The notes under the pieces: generated by a model
What the model saw: only the letters and a program-made list of their open reading frames with translations
Databases searched by the model: none
What the model was told of the DNA's origin: nothing
Assembly: GCA_964604045.1 (NCBI GenBank)
Contig: CAZRXM010000044.1
Coordinates: 1 to 9,376, forward strand
Origin: DRVP01 sp964604045
GTDB lineage: Archaea; Thermoproteota; Bathyarchaeia; Bathyarchaeales; Bathycorpusculaceae
DNA: 9,376 bases
Direction of reading: 5' to 3'
Part shown: positions 1-7,300 of the stretch, in pieces
Position numbering within the stretch: the first letter of the stretch is position 1
How the letters are laid out: each line of letters starts with the position of its first letter
Translations under genes and position numbers: made by a program

Positions 1-99
1 TACAACCTGAGGAAGGCTTTGGAGGAACTTAACATTTCAGTAAGCAGATTTGACACTTCTGTGAGCGTTGTTTGGGAAAAGATGCTCATCTTCCCTTAG
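1..99 (+). CDS. C-terminal fragment of an unidentified protein, 5' end outside window
   Basis: Frame 1 is open from the first base to TAG at 97-99 and gives 32 residues beginning YNLRKALEELNISV and ending VWEKMLIFP. The mix of an amphipathic helix (LRKALEEL) and a hydrophobic beta-like tail looks like the C-terminus of a real folded protein, and the codons resemble those of the neighbours. It runs toward flpA, and the two stop codons are only 11 bases apart, which fits two convergent genes packed end to end. I do not recognise the family from so short a tail. It could also be a chance open frame, because 33 codons without a stop is not strong evidence. Confidence 0.5.
   Translation, partial: YNLRKALEELNISVSRFDTSVSVVWEKMLIFP
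74..95. terminator. inverted repeat at the convergent gene junction, possible transcription terminator
   Basis: GGG (74-76) pairs with CCC (93-95) and AAGATG (79-84) pairs with CATCTT (87-92). This leaves a two-base bulge (77-78) and a tight CT apex. It sits within the last codons of the left-hand gene and about 15 bases past the flpA stop on the other strand, so it could stop transcripts from either side. No long T-run follows it on either strand, and archaeal termination depends mainly on T-runs, so the role is inferred. Confidence 0.3.
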
Positions 100-110
100 T
101 TAACAAGCTT

Positions 111-806
111 TCAGCTCCTAAACCTCGCAACTATCATGGCGTGGGCTTTGTCATAGGGTTCCAGGTGCACAACATCTTCCACGATGAATCCCCTGCTTTC
201 AAGAACCTTCAGCTCACGCCTGTAAACTTCGGAAGGCTCTTTTGTGACGTCTATGCTTTGGGCTTTCACAGCCAACATAATCCACCTACCGTCTTTGAGG
301 TATAAGTCGGCGTTATCGGCTAGAATTTTTGCCTGTTCCGGCTGGGCTATGTCACAATATATATTGTCCACCTTGCCGCGGATGAACAGGGCGTATTTTT
401 CCGGGAAGCGGGCATCCTCCAGTATAGGCGTCATGTTCAGCCTATATGGGCAGACGTTGTTCACGAGTTCTCTTAGGGCTCTGGCCGCGAACTCGACGCA
501 GTAGACATGGCCCTTTTCGCCCACTATGTCGGAAACGTGGCTAGCGGTTGTGCCTGAAGCTGCCCCTAGGTATAGCACTTGGTGCCCAGGCTGTATGGGA
601 ACTGTTTTAATGCCTTTCAGGATGGCGGCGGCGAGCTTGCTTCTGAAAGGGTCCCAGAGGCGGTATTCGATGCCCTCAAATCTTACGAGTTTTTCTCCGT
701 AGACCGTTCTGCCCAGCGCGAGGTTTCTAGTGGCTAGCTTTTCAGTCCCATCGTCAAGTGTGACTACGTAGATTTGTGGGAATCGTGGGTGGGGTTTAAC
801 GTGCAC
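111..806 (-). CDS. flpA: fibrillarin-like rRNA/tRNA 2'-O-methyltransferase
   Basis: FlpA is the S-adenosylmethionine-dependent methyltransferase of the archaeal box C/D RNP; it methylates ribose 2'-OH groups on rRNA and tRNA at sites chosen by guide RNAs. The 231 residues match the usual archaeal length. Visible features are the small N-terminal beta domain (about 1-55), the SAM-binding glycine motif GAASGTTASHVSDIVG (81-96), the acidic strand end ILEDARFP (128-135), CDIAQP (151-156), and the catalytic-lysine strand VKAQSIDVTKEP (180-191). I chose the GTG at 806-804 because the protein then begins VHVKPHPRFPQIYVV, which lines up with the start of euryarchaeal fibrillarins. GGAG lies 13 bases upstream, a rather long gap. 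An in-frame GTG at 833 would add nine basic residues. The gene overlaps the end of nop5 by 11 bases, so the two are probably co-transcribed and translationally coupled. Confidence 0.95.
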   Translation of the reverse strand: MHVKPHPRFPQIYVVTLDDGTEKLATRNLALGRTVYGEKLVRFEGIEYRLWDPFRSKLAAAILKGIKTVPIQPGHQVLYLGAASGTTASHVSDIVGEKGHVYCVEFAARALRELVNNVCPYRLNMTPILEDARFPEKYALFIRGKVDNIYCDIAQPEQAKILADNADLYLKDGRWIMLAVKAQSIDVTKEPSEVYRRELKVLESRGFIVEDVVHLEPYDKAHAMIVARFRS

Positions 807-2022
807 GCTTCCGTTTCCACTCCTTCTTTTCACGTTTTGGTTTTGGCTTCTTTTCAGCCGATCTGAGCGGTGGCTCAGCGTACTTTTGTCTAATCTCCTC
901 AACCCGTTTTTCAAGGTCGGCTTTCAGCTCTTCGCCAATGAATCTCCCCCCAAAGGCGTCTGTCCTAGCGGCTATGGCCAGTTTTCCAGCTAAAGCCCTT
1001 GCGATTTTCCCCCTCTGCCACTTTTTCGCCTCATGCAGGTATGGGTGCTGAAAAATTATCCCGTGTTTAGGCGGCCTCGTTCCGGTTTTCAGCGAGCGGA
1101 AAAGGGCTTTCTCCGCGCCCAGCACCTGCAACGTGCTGGCTGGCATCTTAGCTAGATTGGTTAAGCCTCCAGCCAAAGCGATGAGACGTGCGCCTAGAAG
1201 GGCACCCGTCAAAGCCTTTATGTTTGGAGCCACCTCCTCCATGACTTCGTCAATATATCCCTCCAAAGACTTCCTCAAATCGTACAAGTCTAGCACTCTT
1301 CGGCCTAAGGCCTGGATCTGGGCTAGATCCCTCTCTAAAAGGTCTGCGCCCATGGAAGTTTTGGCGGCTTTAGCTATTTGTTCGGCTTTCTGTCTCTGTA
1401 ACCCTTCCCTTTCAAGTCTTTCATCCGTGAACTCTTCGCGGTTTCCAATGTTCACAACTAAGCGGGCGTAGGTTTCATGCTTCTCTAGTAGGCGGTCAAG
1501 TTCCGGGAAGTGGACGCCGTACCACTCTCTGAGGCGACTCATAAACAGGTTTATCGTCTTGTCCACGTCGTCTAGGGTCTGGATGGCCTGGGCTACAAGT
1601 AAATCTCTCTTCTCAACAGCCCCTTTCACCTTCAACTTAGCCAGTTCCATGGAAACACTGTGCATCCAACGCCTGAAATCCTCATAGTCTTTTGCAAAGC
1701 CCGTTTCCAAGGCGAAGGCTTCAACGTTGGAACGTAAAATCTGCCCAGCTTCAGAAGATTTCAGAACCTCCGTTGCCACGGAGAACCGCCTCATAACGTC
1801 AGCCGCTAAAGTGGGGTTTTCAAAGACGAAAGTCGTGTACCCCAAGTTTTTTAAGTAGCTTATTAAATCCGCAACCTCTTTGACGGTTTTCCCAAACTCG
1901 ATTTCCAGTATGATCTTCGCGGCTTCTTCAGGCTTTTTAGGGAAAAGGGAATTTGCTACAAGCCTATTCGACTCGTCGAAGGCTAAAACGCCAAACAATG
2001 TCGGAATAATAGTCGCCTTCAT
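796..2022 (-). CDS. nop5: Nop5 (Nop56/58-like) scaffold protein of the C/D box RNP
   Basis: Nop5 bridges L7Ae-bound guide RNA and fibrillarin and holds the methyltransferase at its target. The 408 residues show the family order: an N-terminal fibrillarin-binding domain (about 1-120), a long coiled coil (about 125-265), and the Nop RNA-binding domain. Signatures are REWYGVHFPEL (165-175), GALLGARLIALAGGL (273-287), the GAEKALFR motif (302-309), PPKHGIIFQHPYL (317-329), and AIAARTDAFGG (349-359). The tail from about 389 is very rich in Lys and Arg, as in other archaeal Nop5 and eukaryotic Nop56/58 proteins. I take ATG 2022-2020 as the start because GAGGAG (2033-2028) ends five bases before it. 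A GTG at 2028 would overlap that Shine-Dalgarno site and an ATG at 2025 would sit two bases from it. A TATA-like element lies about 50 bases upstream. flpA follows with an 11-base overlap, the conserved archaeal arrangement. Confidence 0.96.
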   Translation of the reverse strand: MKATIIPTLFGVLAFDESNRLVANSLFPKKPEEAAKIILEIEFGKTVKEVADLISYLKNLGYTTFVFENPTLAADVMRRFSVATEVLKSSEAGQILRSNVEAFALETGFAKDYEDFRRWMHSVSMELAKLKVKGAVEKRDLLVAQAIQTLDDVDKTINLFMSRLREWYGVHFPELDRLLEKHETYARLVVNIGNREEFTDERLEREGLQRQKAEQIAKAAKTSMGADLLERDLAQIQALGRRVLDLYDLRKSLEGYIDEVMEEVAPNIKALTGALLGARLIALAGGLTNLAKMPASTLQVLGAEKALFRSLKTGTRPPKHGIIFQHPYLHEAKKWQRGKIARALAGKLAIAARTDAFGGRFIGEELKADLEKRVEEIRQKYAEPPLRSAEKKPKPKREKKEWKRKRAR

Positions 2023-2027
2023 CATCA

Positions 2028-2033
2028 CTCCTC
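2028..2033 (-). promoter_or_regulatory. nop5 ribosome binding site GAGGAG
   Basis: GAGGAG on the minus strand matches the archaeal anti-Shine-Dalgarno sequence. Its last G is also the first base of the GTG at 2028. Normal spacing (five bases) points to ATG 2022-2020, so this site decides the start among three consecutive in-frame candidates. Confidence 0.7.
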
Positions 2034-2060
2034 AGACAGCACACATACTATCTACATGCC

Positions 2061-2074
2061 TTTAATAGATAAAG
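2061..2074 (-). promoter_or_regulatory. putative nop5-flpA promoter (TATA/BRE)
   Basis: The minus strand reads CTTTATCTATTAAA here, an AT-rich archaeal TATA-like element. Its centre near 2068 predicts transcription from about 2042. That gives a leader of about 20 bases with room for the nop5 Shine-Dalgarno site. The ten bases TTTATCTATT recur upstream of pyrD. Confidence 0.5.
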
Positions 2075-2099
2075 GATTCTGAAACAGTATCCTACCCTC

Positions 2100-2369
2100 T
2101 TACACGGCGAATTTCAAAGACAACGGGGTGTACGGGGTGTCCGGGTCTGGGCAAGCATTGTATTTTACATCCCGATTTTCTGCCCATGGGAACTCCGCGC
2201 CGAAGCGCATAGCGTAAACTTTTGGAAGCAAAACCATTAGCGCGCTGTAGCATACGTCGCCCCTAATAGATCTGCCGTCAAAAACTATTTTGTCGCCAAC
2301 TTTGTGTCTAAAAGTACAGGTCCCCTTTTGGCTTTTCACAGCTACCTCAACAACATACACGCCTAACAT
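2100..2369 (-). CDS. TIGR04076 family small protein
   Basis: This small (89-residue) probably cytosolic protein has the signature pattern of the TIGR04076 family, whose function is unknown. A short beta strand (GVYVVEVAV, 3-11) is followed by HKVGDKIVFDG (22-32), then a Cys and helix (DVCYSALMVLLPKVYAMRFG, 38-57), then EFPW (59-62) and the closing ACPDPDTPY (72-80). Cysteines 18, 40 and 73 are spread through the chain and could bind a metal or be redox-active, but that is inference. I chose ATG 2369 because family members begin only a few residues before the first strand; AAGG just upstream is a weak ribosome site. A TTG at 2387, itself very close to a GAGG, would add six residues. It is divergent from pyrD across a short promoter region and stops 77 bases before nop5, which has its own promoter signal. 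Nothing here links it functionally to either neighbour. Confidence 0.85.
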   Translation of the reverse strand: MLGVYVVEVAVKSQKGTCTFRHKVGDKIVFDGRSIRGDVCYSALMVLLPKVYAMRFGAEFPWAENRDVKYNACPDPDTPYTPLSLKFAV

Positions 2370-2425
2370 CGCCTTAAACTTGTCCAAACCTCTATAGAGT
2401 TTTCCGGAAGCGTTGCGGAACGAAA

Positions 2426-2450
2426 GTTTATCTATTGAAAGCTATAAGAT
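2426..2450. promoter_or_regulatory. divergent promoter region between pyrD and the TIGR04076 gene
   Basis: On the + strand GTTTATCTATTGAAAG (2426-2441) is a TATA-like element that would start pyrD transcription near 2456-2460, leaving a very short leader. On the minus strand TTATAG lies in 2441-2450 and could serve the TIGR04076 gene, with a leader of a few tens of bases. pyrD shows no good Shine-Dalgarno site, which fits a nearly leaderless message. Confidence 0.45.
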
Positions 2451-2464
2451 AACAGAAGCCCTCG

Positions 2465-3394
2465 GTGAAAAGTTTGAACTGTGAACGTTTAAGGGTTAAC
2501 CTGGCGGGTTTAAACTTCAAAAACCCCACCATGCTGGCTTCCGGCATTCTGGGATATTCGGCTGAAACTCTGAAAAGCGTTGTAGAGGGCGGCGCCGGAG
2601 CTGTCGTCACGAAATCTGTTGGTTTAAAGCCTAGAACCGGCTATGCGAACCCGACTGTTGTTCAGGTTGCATGTGGTTTGATAAACGCTATGGGACTTCC
2701 AAACCCGGGAATAGAAGAGTTCACCCGGGACATTAGAGAAGCCAAAAACGTTTTGGATGTCCCCTTAATAGTGAGCGTTTACGGCTTTTCAGCCGAAGAA
2801 TATGCAGCTGTTGCTGAAAAGGCTGTTAAAGCAGGGGCGGACGCTGTTGAGCTTAACGTTTCATGTCCCCATGTTAAGGAGACAGGCGTTGAAATTGGAC
2901 AGAAACCGGAGGTTATGGCTGAGGTCGTTAGAAAAGTTAAGAGCGCCATCGAAAAGCCCGTTTTCGTTAAACTTTCACCCAACGTAGTGGACATTGCGGA
3001 AGTAGCTGAAGCTGCCGTTAAAGCTGGGGCGGACGCCATAACCGCCATAAACGCTGTTAAGGCGATGGCCATAGATATTGAAACGGCCAAACCCATCCTA
3101 GGCAACAGGAGAGGCGGCTTATCTGGTCCTGCCATAAAGCCGGTTGCCGTCCGATGTGTCTACGACATTTACGAAAGGGTTAAAGCGCCCATAATTGGGT
3201 GTGGCGGCATAACCAGCTGGCAGGATGCCGTGGAGTTCATGCTTGCAGGAGCCTCAGCCGTCCAAATTGGAACAGCTATAGCCCTAAAGGGACCACGCGT
3301 TTTCAGTTCTGTGATTAGAGGTTTAAACGCCTACCTTAAAAGGAAAGGGTTTAGGAGCGTGAATGAAATTGTCGGCTTGGCTCACCGCAGCTAA
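2465..3394 (+). CDS. pyrD: dihydroorotate dehydrogenase, class 1B catalytic subunit
   Basis: PyrD oxidises dihydroorotate to orotate with bound FMN in pyrimidine synthesis. Its 309 residues fit the class 1 barrel enzymes. Landmarks are NPTMLASGILGY (20-31), Lys50 in VVTKSVGL, AMGLPNPG (75-82), and VELNVSCPHVK (128-138), which carries the catalytic Cys134. Further along are KLSPNVVDIAEVA (169-181) and the FMN-phosphate region IIGCGGITSWQDAVEFML (243-260) with VQIGTA (266-271). A cysteine as active base plus an adjoining pyrK gene identify class 1B, which passes electrons through PyrK to NAD+ in the cytosol. The start is GTG 2465; no better in-frame start precedes the conserved N-terminal strand, and no clear Shine-Dalgarno site is present. 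It overlaps pyrK by 32 bases, implying co-expression in a fixed ratio. No other pyr genes lie in the window. Confidence 0.96.
   Translation: MKSLNCERLRVNLAGLNFKNPTMLASGILGYSAETLKSVVEGGAGAVVTKSVGLKPRTGYANPTVVQVACGLINAMGLPNPGIEEFTRDIREAKNVLDVPLIVSVYGFSAEEYAAVAEKAVKAGADAVELNVSCPHVKETGVEIGQKPEVMAEVVRKVKSAIEKPVFVKLSPNVVDIAEVAEAAVKAGADAITAINAVKAMAIDIETAKPILGNRRGGLSGPAIKPVAVRCVYDIYERVKAPIIGCGGITSWQDAVEFMLAGASAVQIGTAIALKGPRVFSSVIRGLNAYLKRKGFRSVNEIVGLAHRS
3353..3357 (+). promoter_or_regulatory. pyrK ribosome binding site AGGAG inside the end of pyrD
   Basis: AGGAG lies five bases before ATG 3363, inside the last codons of pyrD. The ideal spacing supports ATG 3363 as the pyrK start despite the 32-base overlap, and it suggests independent ribosome entry coupled to pyrD translation. 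Confidence 0.75.
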
Positions 3395-4196
3395 CAAGCA
3401 CAGACCAACCCGCATCTTAAAGGTGGAGACAGCCAGCCCCACTGTGAAAACCTTCACTTTCCGGGATAAACTGTGCGCCAAAGCCATGCCCGGCCAATTC
3501 TTAATGCTCTGGATTCCGGGAGTGGATGAGATCCCCCTAAGCGTTTACAGTGTAGACGTTGGAAGGGCAACGGTTTCCGTGGCTGTGAAGCGGGTCGGTG
3601 AGGCAACGAGGGCGTTGCACTCCTTGAAAGTTGGCGATTGGGTGGGGGTGAGAGGACCCTTCGGGAACAGCTTCACTATTAAGGGTGGAAAAGTGCTGCT
3701 CGTGGGAGGCGGTGTCGGCATAGCCCCCCTAACTTTTCTGGCTAAGGAATTAGTTGCCAAAGGAGCTTCAAAAACCCTTGTGGTTGTGGGAGCCAAAACA
3801 AGGGAGGAACTGATCTTCCTCGACTTATTGGAGAAGTTTTGCGGGAAAAGAAACGTGCTCGCAGCCACCGAGGATGGAAGCTATGGCATGAAGGGTTTAG
3901 CTTCAACCCTGGCGGAGTCGGCTATGGCTGGGGAGAAGTTCGACGCAGTTTATACGTGCGGTCCAGAACCAATGACACGGGCTGTTTTAGAATGCGCCGA
4001 AAGGTTTAACTTGTACGCAGAGGCAAGCCTCGAAAGAATAATGCGGTGTGCCATAGGCATCTGCGGAAGCTGCACCATAGGAAGGTACAGAGTCTGCAAA
4101 GATGGACCTATCTTCAACATAAACCAGCTGAAAAGCCTTAAAAATGAGTTTGGCGTTTGGAAACGCGACTTCGATGGGAGAAGGACGCCCTTCTAG
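3363..4196 (+). CDS. pyrK: dihydroorotate dehydrogenase electron transfer subunit
   Basis: PyrK is the FAD and iron-sulfur partner of class 1B dihydroorotate dehydrogenase; it carries electrons from PyrD's FMN to NAD+. The 277 residues show a ferredoxin-reductase-like FAD domain (about 14-105) with PGQFLMLW (43-50) and the flavin loop EIPLSVYS (56-63). The nucleotide-binding domain begins at VLLVGGGVGIAPLTF (111-125), continues with VVVGAKTREEL (140-150), and ends with YTCGPEPM (197-204). The 2Fe-2S cluster is held by Cys229, Cys234, Cys237 and Cys245 in a C-x4-C-x2-C-x7-C pattern, followed by KDGPIF. The start ATG is set by a well-spaced AGGAG. The spacing and overlap with pyrD fit a two-gene operon. 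Homologous ferredoxin reductases share the fold, but the C-terminal cysteine motif and the pyrD context make PyrK the clear choice. Confidence 0.95.
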   Translation: MKLSAWLTAANKHRPTRILKVETASPTVKTFTFRDKLCAKAMPGQFLMLWIPGVDEIPLSVYSVDVGRATVSVAVKRVGEATRALHSLKVGDWVGVRGPFGNSFTIKGGKVLLVGGGVGIAPLTFLAKELVAKGASKTLVVVGAKTREELIFLDLLEKFCGKRNVLAATEDGSYGMKGLASTLAESAMAGEKFDAVYTCGPEPMTRAVLECAERFNLYAEASLERIMRCAIGICGSCTIGRYRVCKDGPIFNINQLKSLKNEFGVWKRDFDGRRTPF

Positions 4197-4228
4197 CAGA
4201 GATGTCACCGAGCGCCACTGTACTCTCC

Positions 4229-4245
4229 AAGGTCATTGGCCTTTT
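4229..4245 (+). terminator. possible terminator after pyrK
   Basis: AAGG (4229-4232) can pair with CCTT (4240-4243), and the sequence ends in TTTT (4242-4245), about 45 bases past the pyrK stop. The stem is only four pairs and competes with a CCAA/TTGG alternative, so support is weak. Confidence 0.25.
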
Positions 4246-4324
4246 GCTCCAGCCTGTTAACTAGTAGACGCGGCTCCGTTTTATGCGCGAAAACTGGAAA
4301 GTGCTGACGTATGCTTCAAAAAGG

Positions 4325-4348
4325 TTAATATTTTGCTTGGTTTATTTT
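4325..4348 (+). promoter_or_regulatory. putative ileS promoter
   Basis: TTAATATTTTG (4325-4335) is a TATA-like box whose centre predicts transcription near 4356. That leaves about 23 bases of leader, including GGTG (4371-4374) four bases before the GTG start. A second AT-rich stretch, TTTATTTT (4341-4348), is an alternative. The same 11 bases occur before the KaiC-like gene on the minus strand. Confidence 0.45.
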
Positions 4349-4378
4349 GTTGTGTTTGCGGGTGTGTTGTGGTGAAAG

Positions 4379-7300
4379 GTGACTGCCAAATCAAAAGCTG
4401 ATTCCGCTTTTCCGCTGAGTGCAGATTACCGCCCGCTTGAAGTTGAAATGGAAGTCCGCGAGTTCTGGGAGAAAAACCGCATACAAAAGAAGCTCATGGA
4501 GTACCGTGAGGAAAACAACGTTGGTGTTTTGGGCTGGGTTGAGGGGCCGCCAACATTAAACGGCACACCTCACGTGGGCCACGCTAGGGGCCGCGTAATG
4601 AAGGACCTATGGTTCAGATGGAGGACTATGCAGGGCTTTTATGTGCCTTTCTGGGCAGGCTGGGATTGCCAAGGCTTGCCTGTGGAGCTTGAAGTTGAGA
4701 AGCTTCTGGGCGTAAGAAACAAACGGGAACTTTTGGAGAAAGTCGGCGAAGAACGTTTTGTTGAAGAGTGCAAGAAAACGATTATGCGTTATCACAAGGA
4801 GTGGGTAGAGGCCGACTGCAAACTAGGCATATTTATTGATCAGCAAAAGGCGTATTGGACCTACACCGACGACTACATCGAGCGGGAATGGCAGTACTTG
4901 AAACGTGCTTGGGAACAAGGGCTCTTGGAAGAAGGCTACTACGTGGTGGCTTACTGTCCAGGATGCCAAACAAGTCTAAGCAGCGCCGAAGTAGGTTATG
5001 AAGGCTCGTACGTGGAAGTGGAAGACCCATCCCTATACTTCAAGTTCAGAGTCGCTGATAAGCCGGACGAGTATTTCCTGGTTTGGACAACTATGCCCTT
5101 CACGATAGTGACGGACTTGATGTTGGCCGTTCACCCGGAAGCAGAATACGCCAAGGTACAGGTTGGTGCTGAGAAATGGATAATGGTCAAGCAGCGCGTG
5201 GAGCCTGTAATGCAGGAGCTTGGCGTGAAAGACTACACTATTGTTGAAACGGTTCTGGGCAGAAGCTTAGAGGGTTTAAAGTACGATTACCCCTTCAAGG
5301 ATTTAGTTCCGAAACAGGCGGAACTTGACAAACACCCGCTTGTGCATAAGGTTGTCTGCGAAGACTTTGTAGACGTGAACACAGCCACAGGCGTCGTACA
5401 CCTTTCACCGGGCAACGGTGAGGAGGACTTCGCTGCCGCCAAAAAGCGAGGCGTCCCAGTTTTTGCTCCCTTCGACGACGAGGTGAAATTCACAAGCGAT
5501 GCGGGATTCTTCCAAGGAATTTTTGCAAGGGACGCTGACACAATGGTTATTGAGGAACTTCGCAAAAAAGGCTTACTCGTCAAAGCCGACAAGATAAGAC
5601 ATGAATATCCTACTTGTTGGCGCTCCCATCACAAGCTCGTTTGGCTGGCTAGACGCGAATACTTCTTGAGAACAGATCGCATAAACGACAAGGTCGTAGC
5701 CGCAGCGGAGAAAGTCGAATACTTTTTCGAAGCCCCGAAAAACCGTTTCTTATCCTTCCTGAAAGAGGGCAAACCATGGTGCATATCAAGGGAACGCGTC
5801 TGGGGCGCCCCCCTGCCAATATGGGTTTGCGAAAAATGTGGAACGAAGACCTTCATCGCAAGCAAGAAGGAACTCGTTGAAAAAGCTTTAGAAAAGCCCC
5901 CGCCGAACTTTGAACTCCACAAGCCATGGATAGACCGCATAAAGATAAAGTGTGAAAAATGCGGAGGTATCATGCACCGGGAACCCTTCGTCCTAGACAC
6001 TTGGCACAACAGTGGAGCCGCCCCCTACGCAAGGTTTACGGATGAAGAGTTCGCAAAGTATGTACCTGTGGCCTTTCTCACAGAGGGAATAGACCAAACT
6101 AGAGGGTGGGCTAACTCCCTACTGCTGGAACACGTAATTCTAACAGGAAAGGCGGAGGCCCCATACAAGGCCTTCCTATTCCAGGGGTTAACCCAAGACG
6201 CTAAGGGCAGAAAAATGAGCAAAAGCCTCGGCAACATCATAGAAGTGAACAAGCTTCTGGAGAAAGCTTCAGCCGACGTTTGCCGGTTCTACATGCTTAG
6301 GAAATGCTCACCCATAGACTTCATGAATTTCGACCTAAACGAGATGAACCGCCGTCCATACCAGGTGCTTGCAACCTTATACCATTTAAATAGATTCTTT
6401 ATGCAGAATGCTGAATACGACTGCTTCAACCCGCAAAAACACACGTTGGAATGGGCGAAAAGCGGAGGGTTGCTCAGAAAACCAGACCTATGGCTTCTTT
6501 CAAAACTTCAGAAAACCATAGGCAACTATACGGCGAACTTGGAAAAATGCGAATTTAACACGGCGCTTGCCGAACTCGAAGAATTTGTTGTTGAAACTAT
6601 AAGCCGCTTGTACGTGCCAATGATAAGGAAAGAGCTTTGGACAGACGATCCAGAAACCCTAAACCGCAGACTAGCCATATACGCAACCTTGTGGCATGTG
6701 CTAAAAACCACGTTACTCCTATTCAACCCAGTTACACCCTTCCTATGCGAGGCCCTCTACCAGAAAATTTACAAACGTTTGGACCCCACACTGCCCGAAT
6801 CCGTAAACTTTGAAAGGTGGCCGGAGCCCGATGAAAGCTTCCGAAACTCGGCTTTAGAGGAAAATTTTGAAAAGTTGTTGGAGTGTGTTTCGCTAGTTTA
6901 CTCTGCACGCCAGAAGGCCAAGCTGAAGCGTAGATGGCCCTTGAGGAGAATGGTGGTGGTGTCTTCTGAAAAAACGTTGGAAGCCCTTCGAAGTTTAAGC
7001 GACATCCTCTTGGAACTTGCAAACGTCAAAGAGGCAGAGTACGCGGAGAAGCTTCCGAAAAACATGATAGGCGACGTTGAATCTGGAAAGTGGGTTGAAG
7101 CTTCCGAAAAAGGAATAGCCGTGTACCTGGATGTTTACAGAGATGAAGCGCTTTTAGGCGAGGGTCTCATGCGCGATGTAGCTAGAAGAGTTCAATCCCT
7201 GAGGAAGGAGCTGGGCTATGTGCCAACAGAAATTCTCGAAACAGTCCACGTGGCTGGATTGGACGAAGAAAGCATAAGGCTTCTGAAACCGTACATGGAG

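Noticed and set aside
807..914. Fibrillarin extended upstream to the start codon at 914
   Set aside because: The added 36 residues are out-of-frame reading of the nop5 tail and have no counterpart in fibrillarin N-termini.
2779..3135. Long minus-strand open frame inside pyrD
   Set aside because: It is an antisense shadow of a clear PyrD frame, with low-complexity Ala/Ser/Thr composition and no recognisable domain. Similar antisense frames inside pyrK and ileS were rejected for the same reason.
4197..4378. tRNA or other RNA gene between pyrK and ileS
   Set aside because: No cloverleaf arms, TTCRA-type T-loop or long stem could be found; only weak terminator-like and inverted repeats are present.
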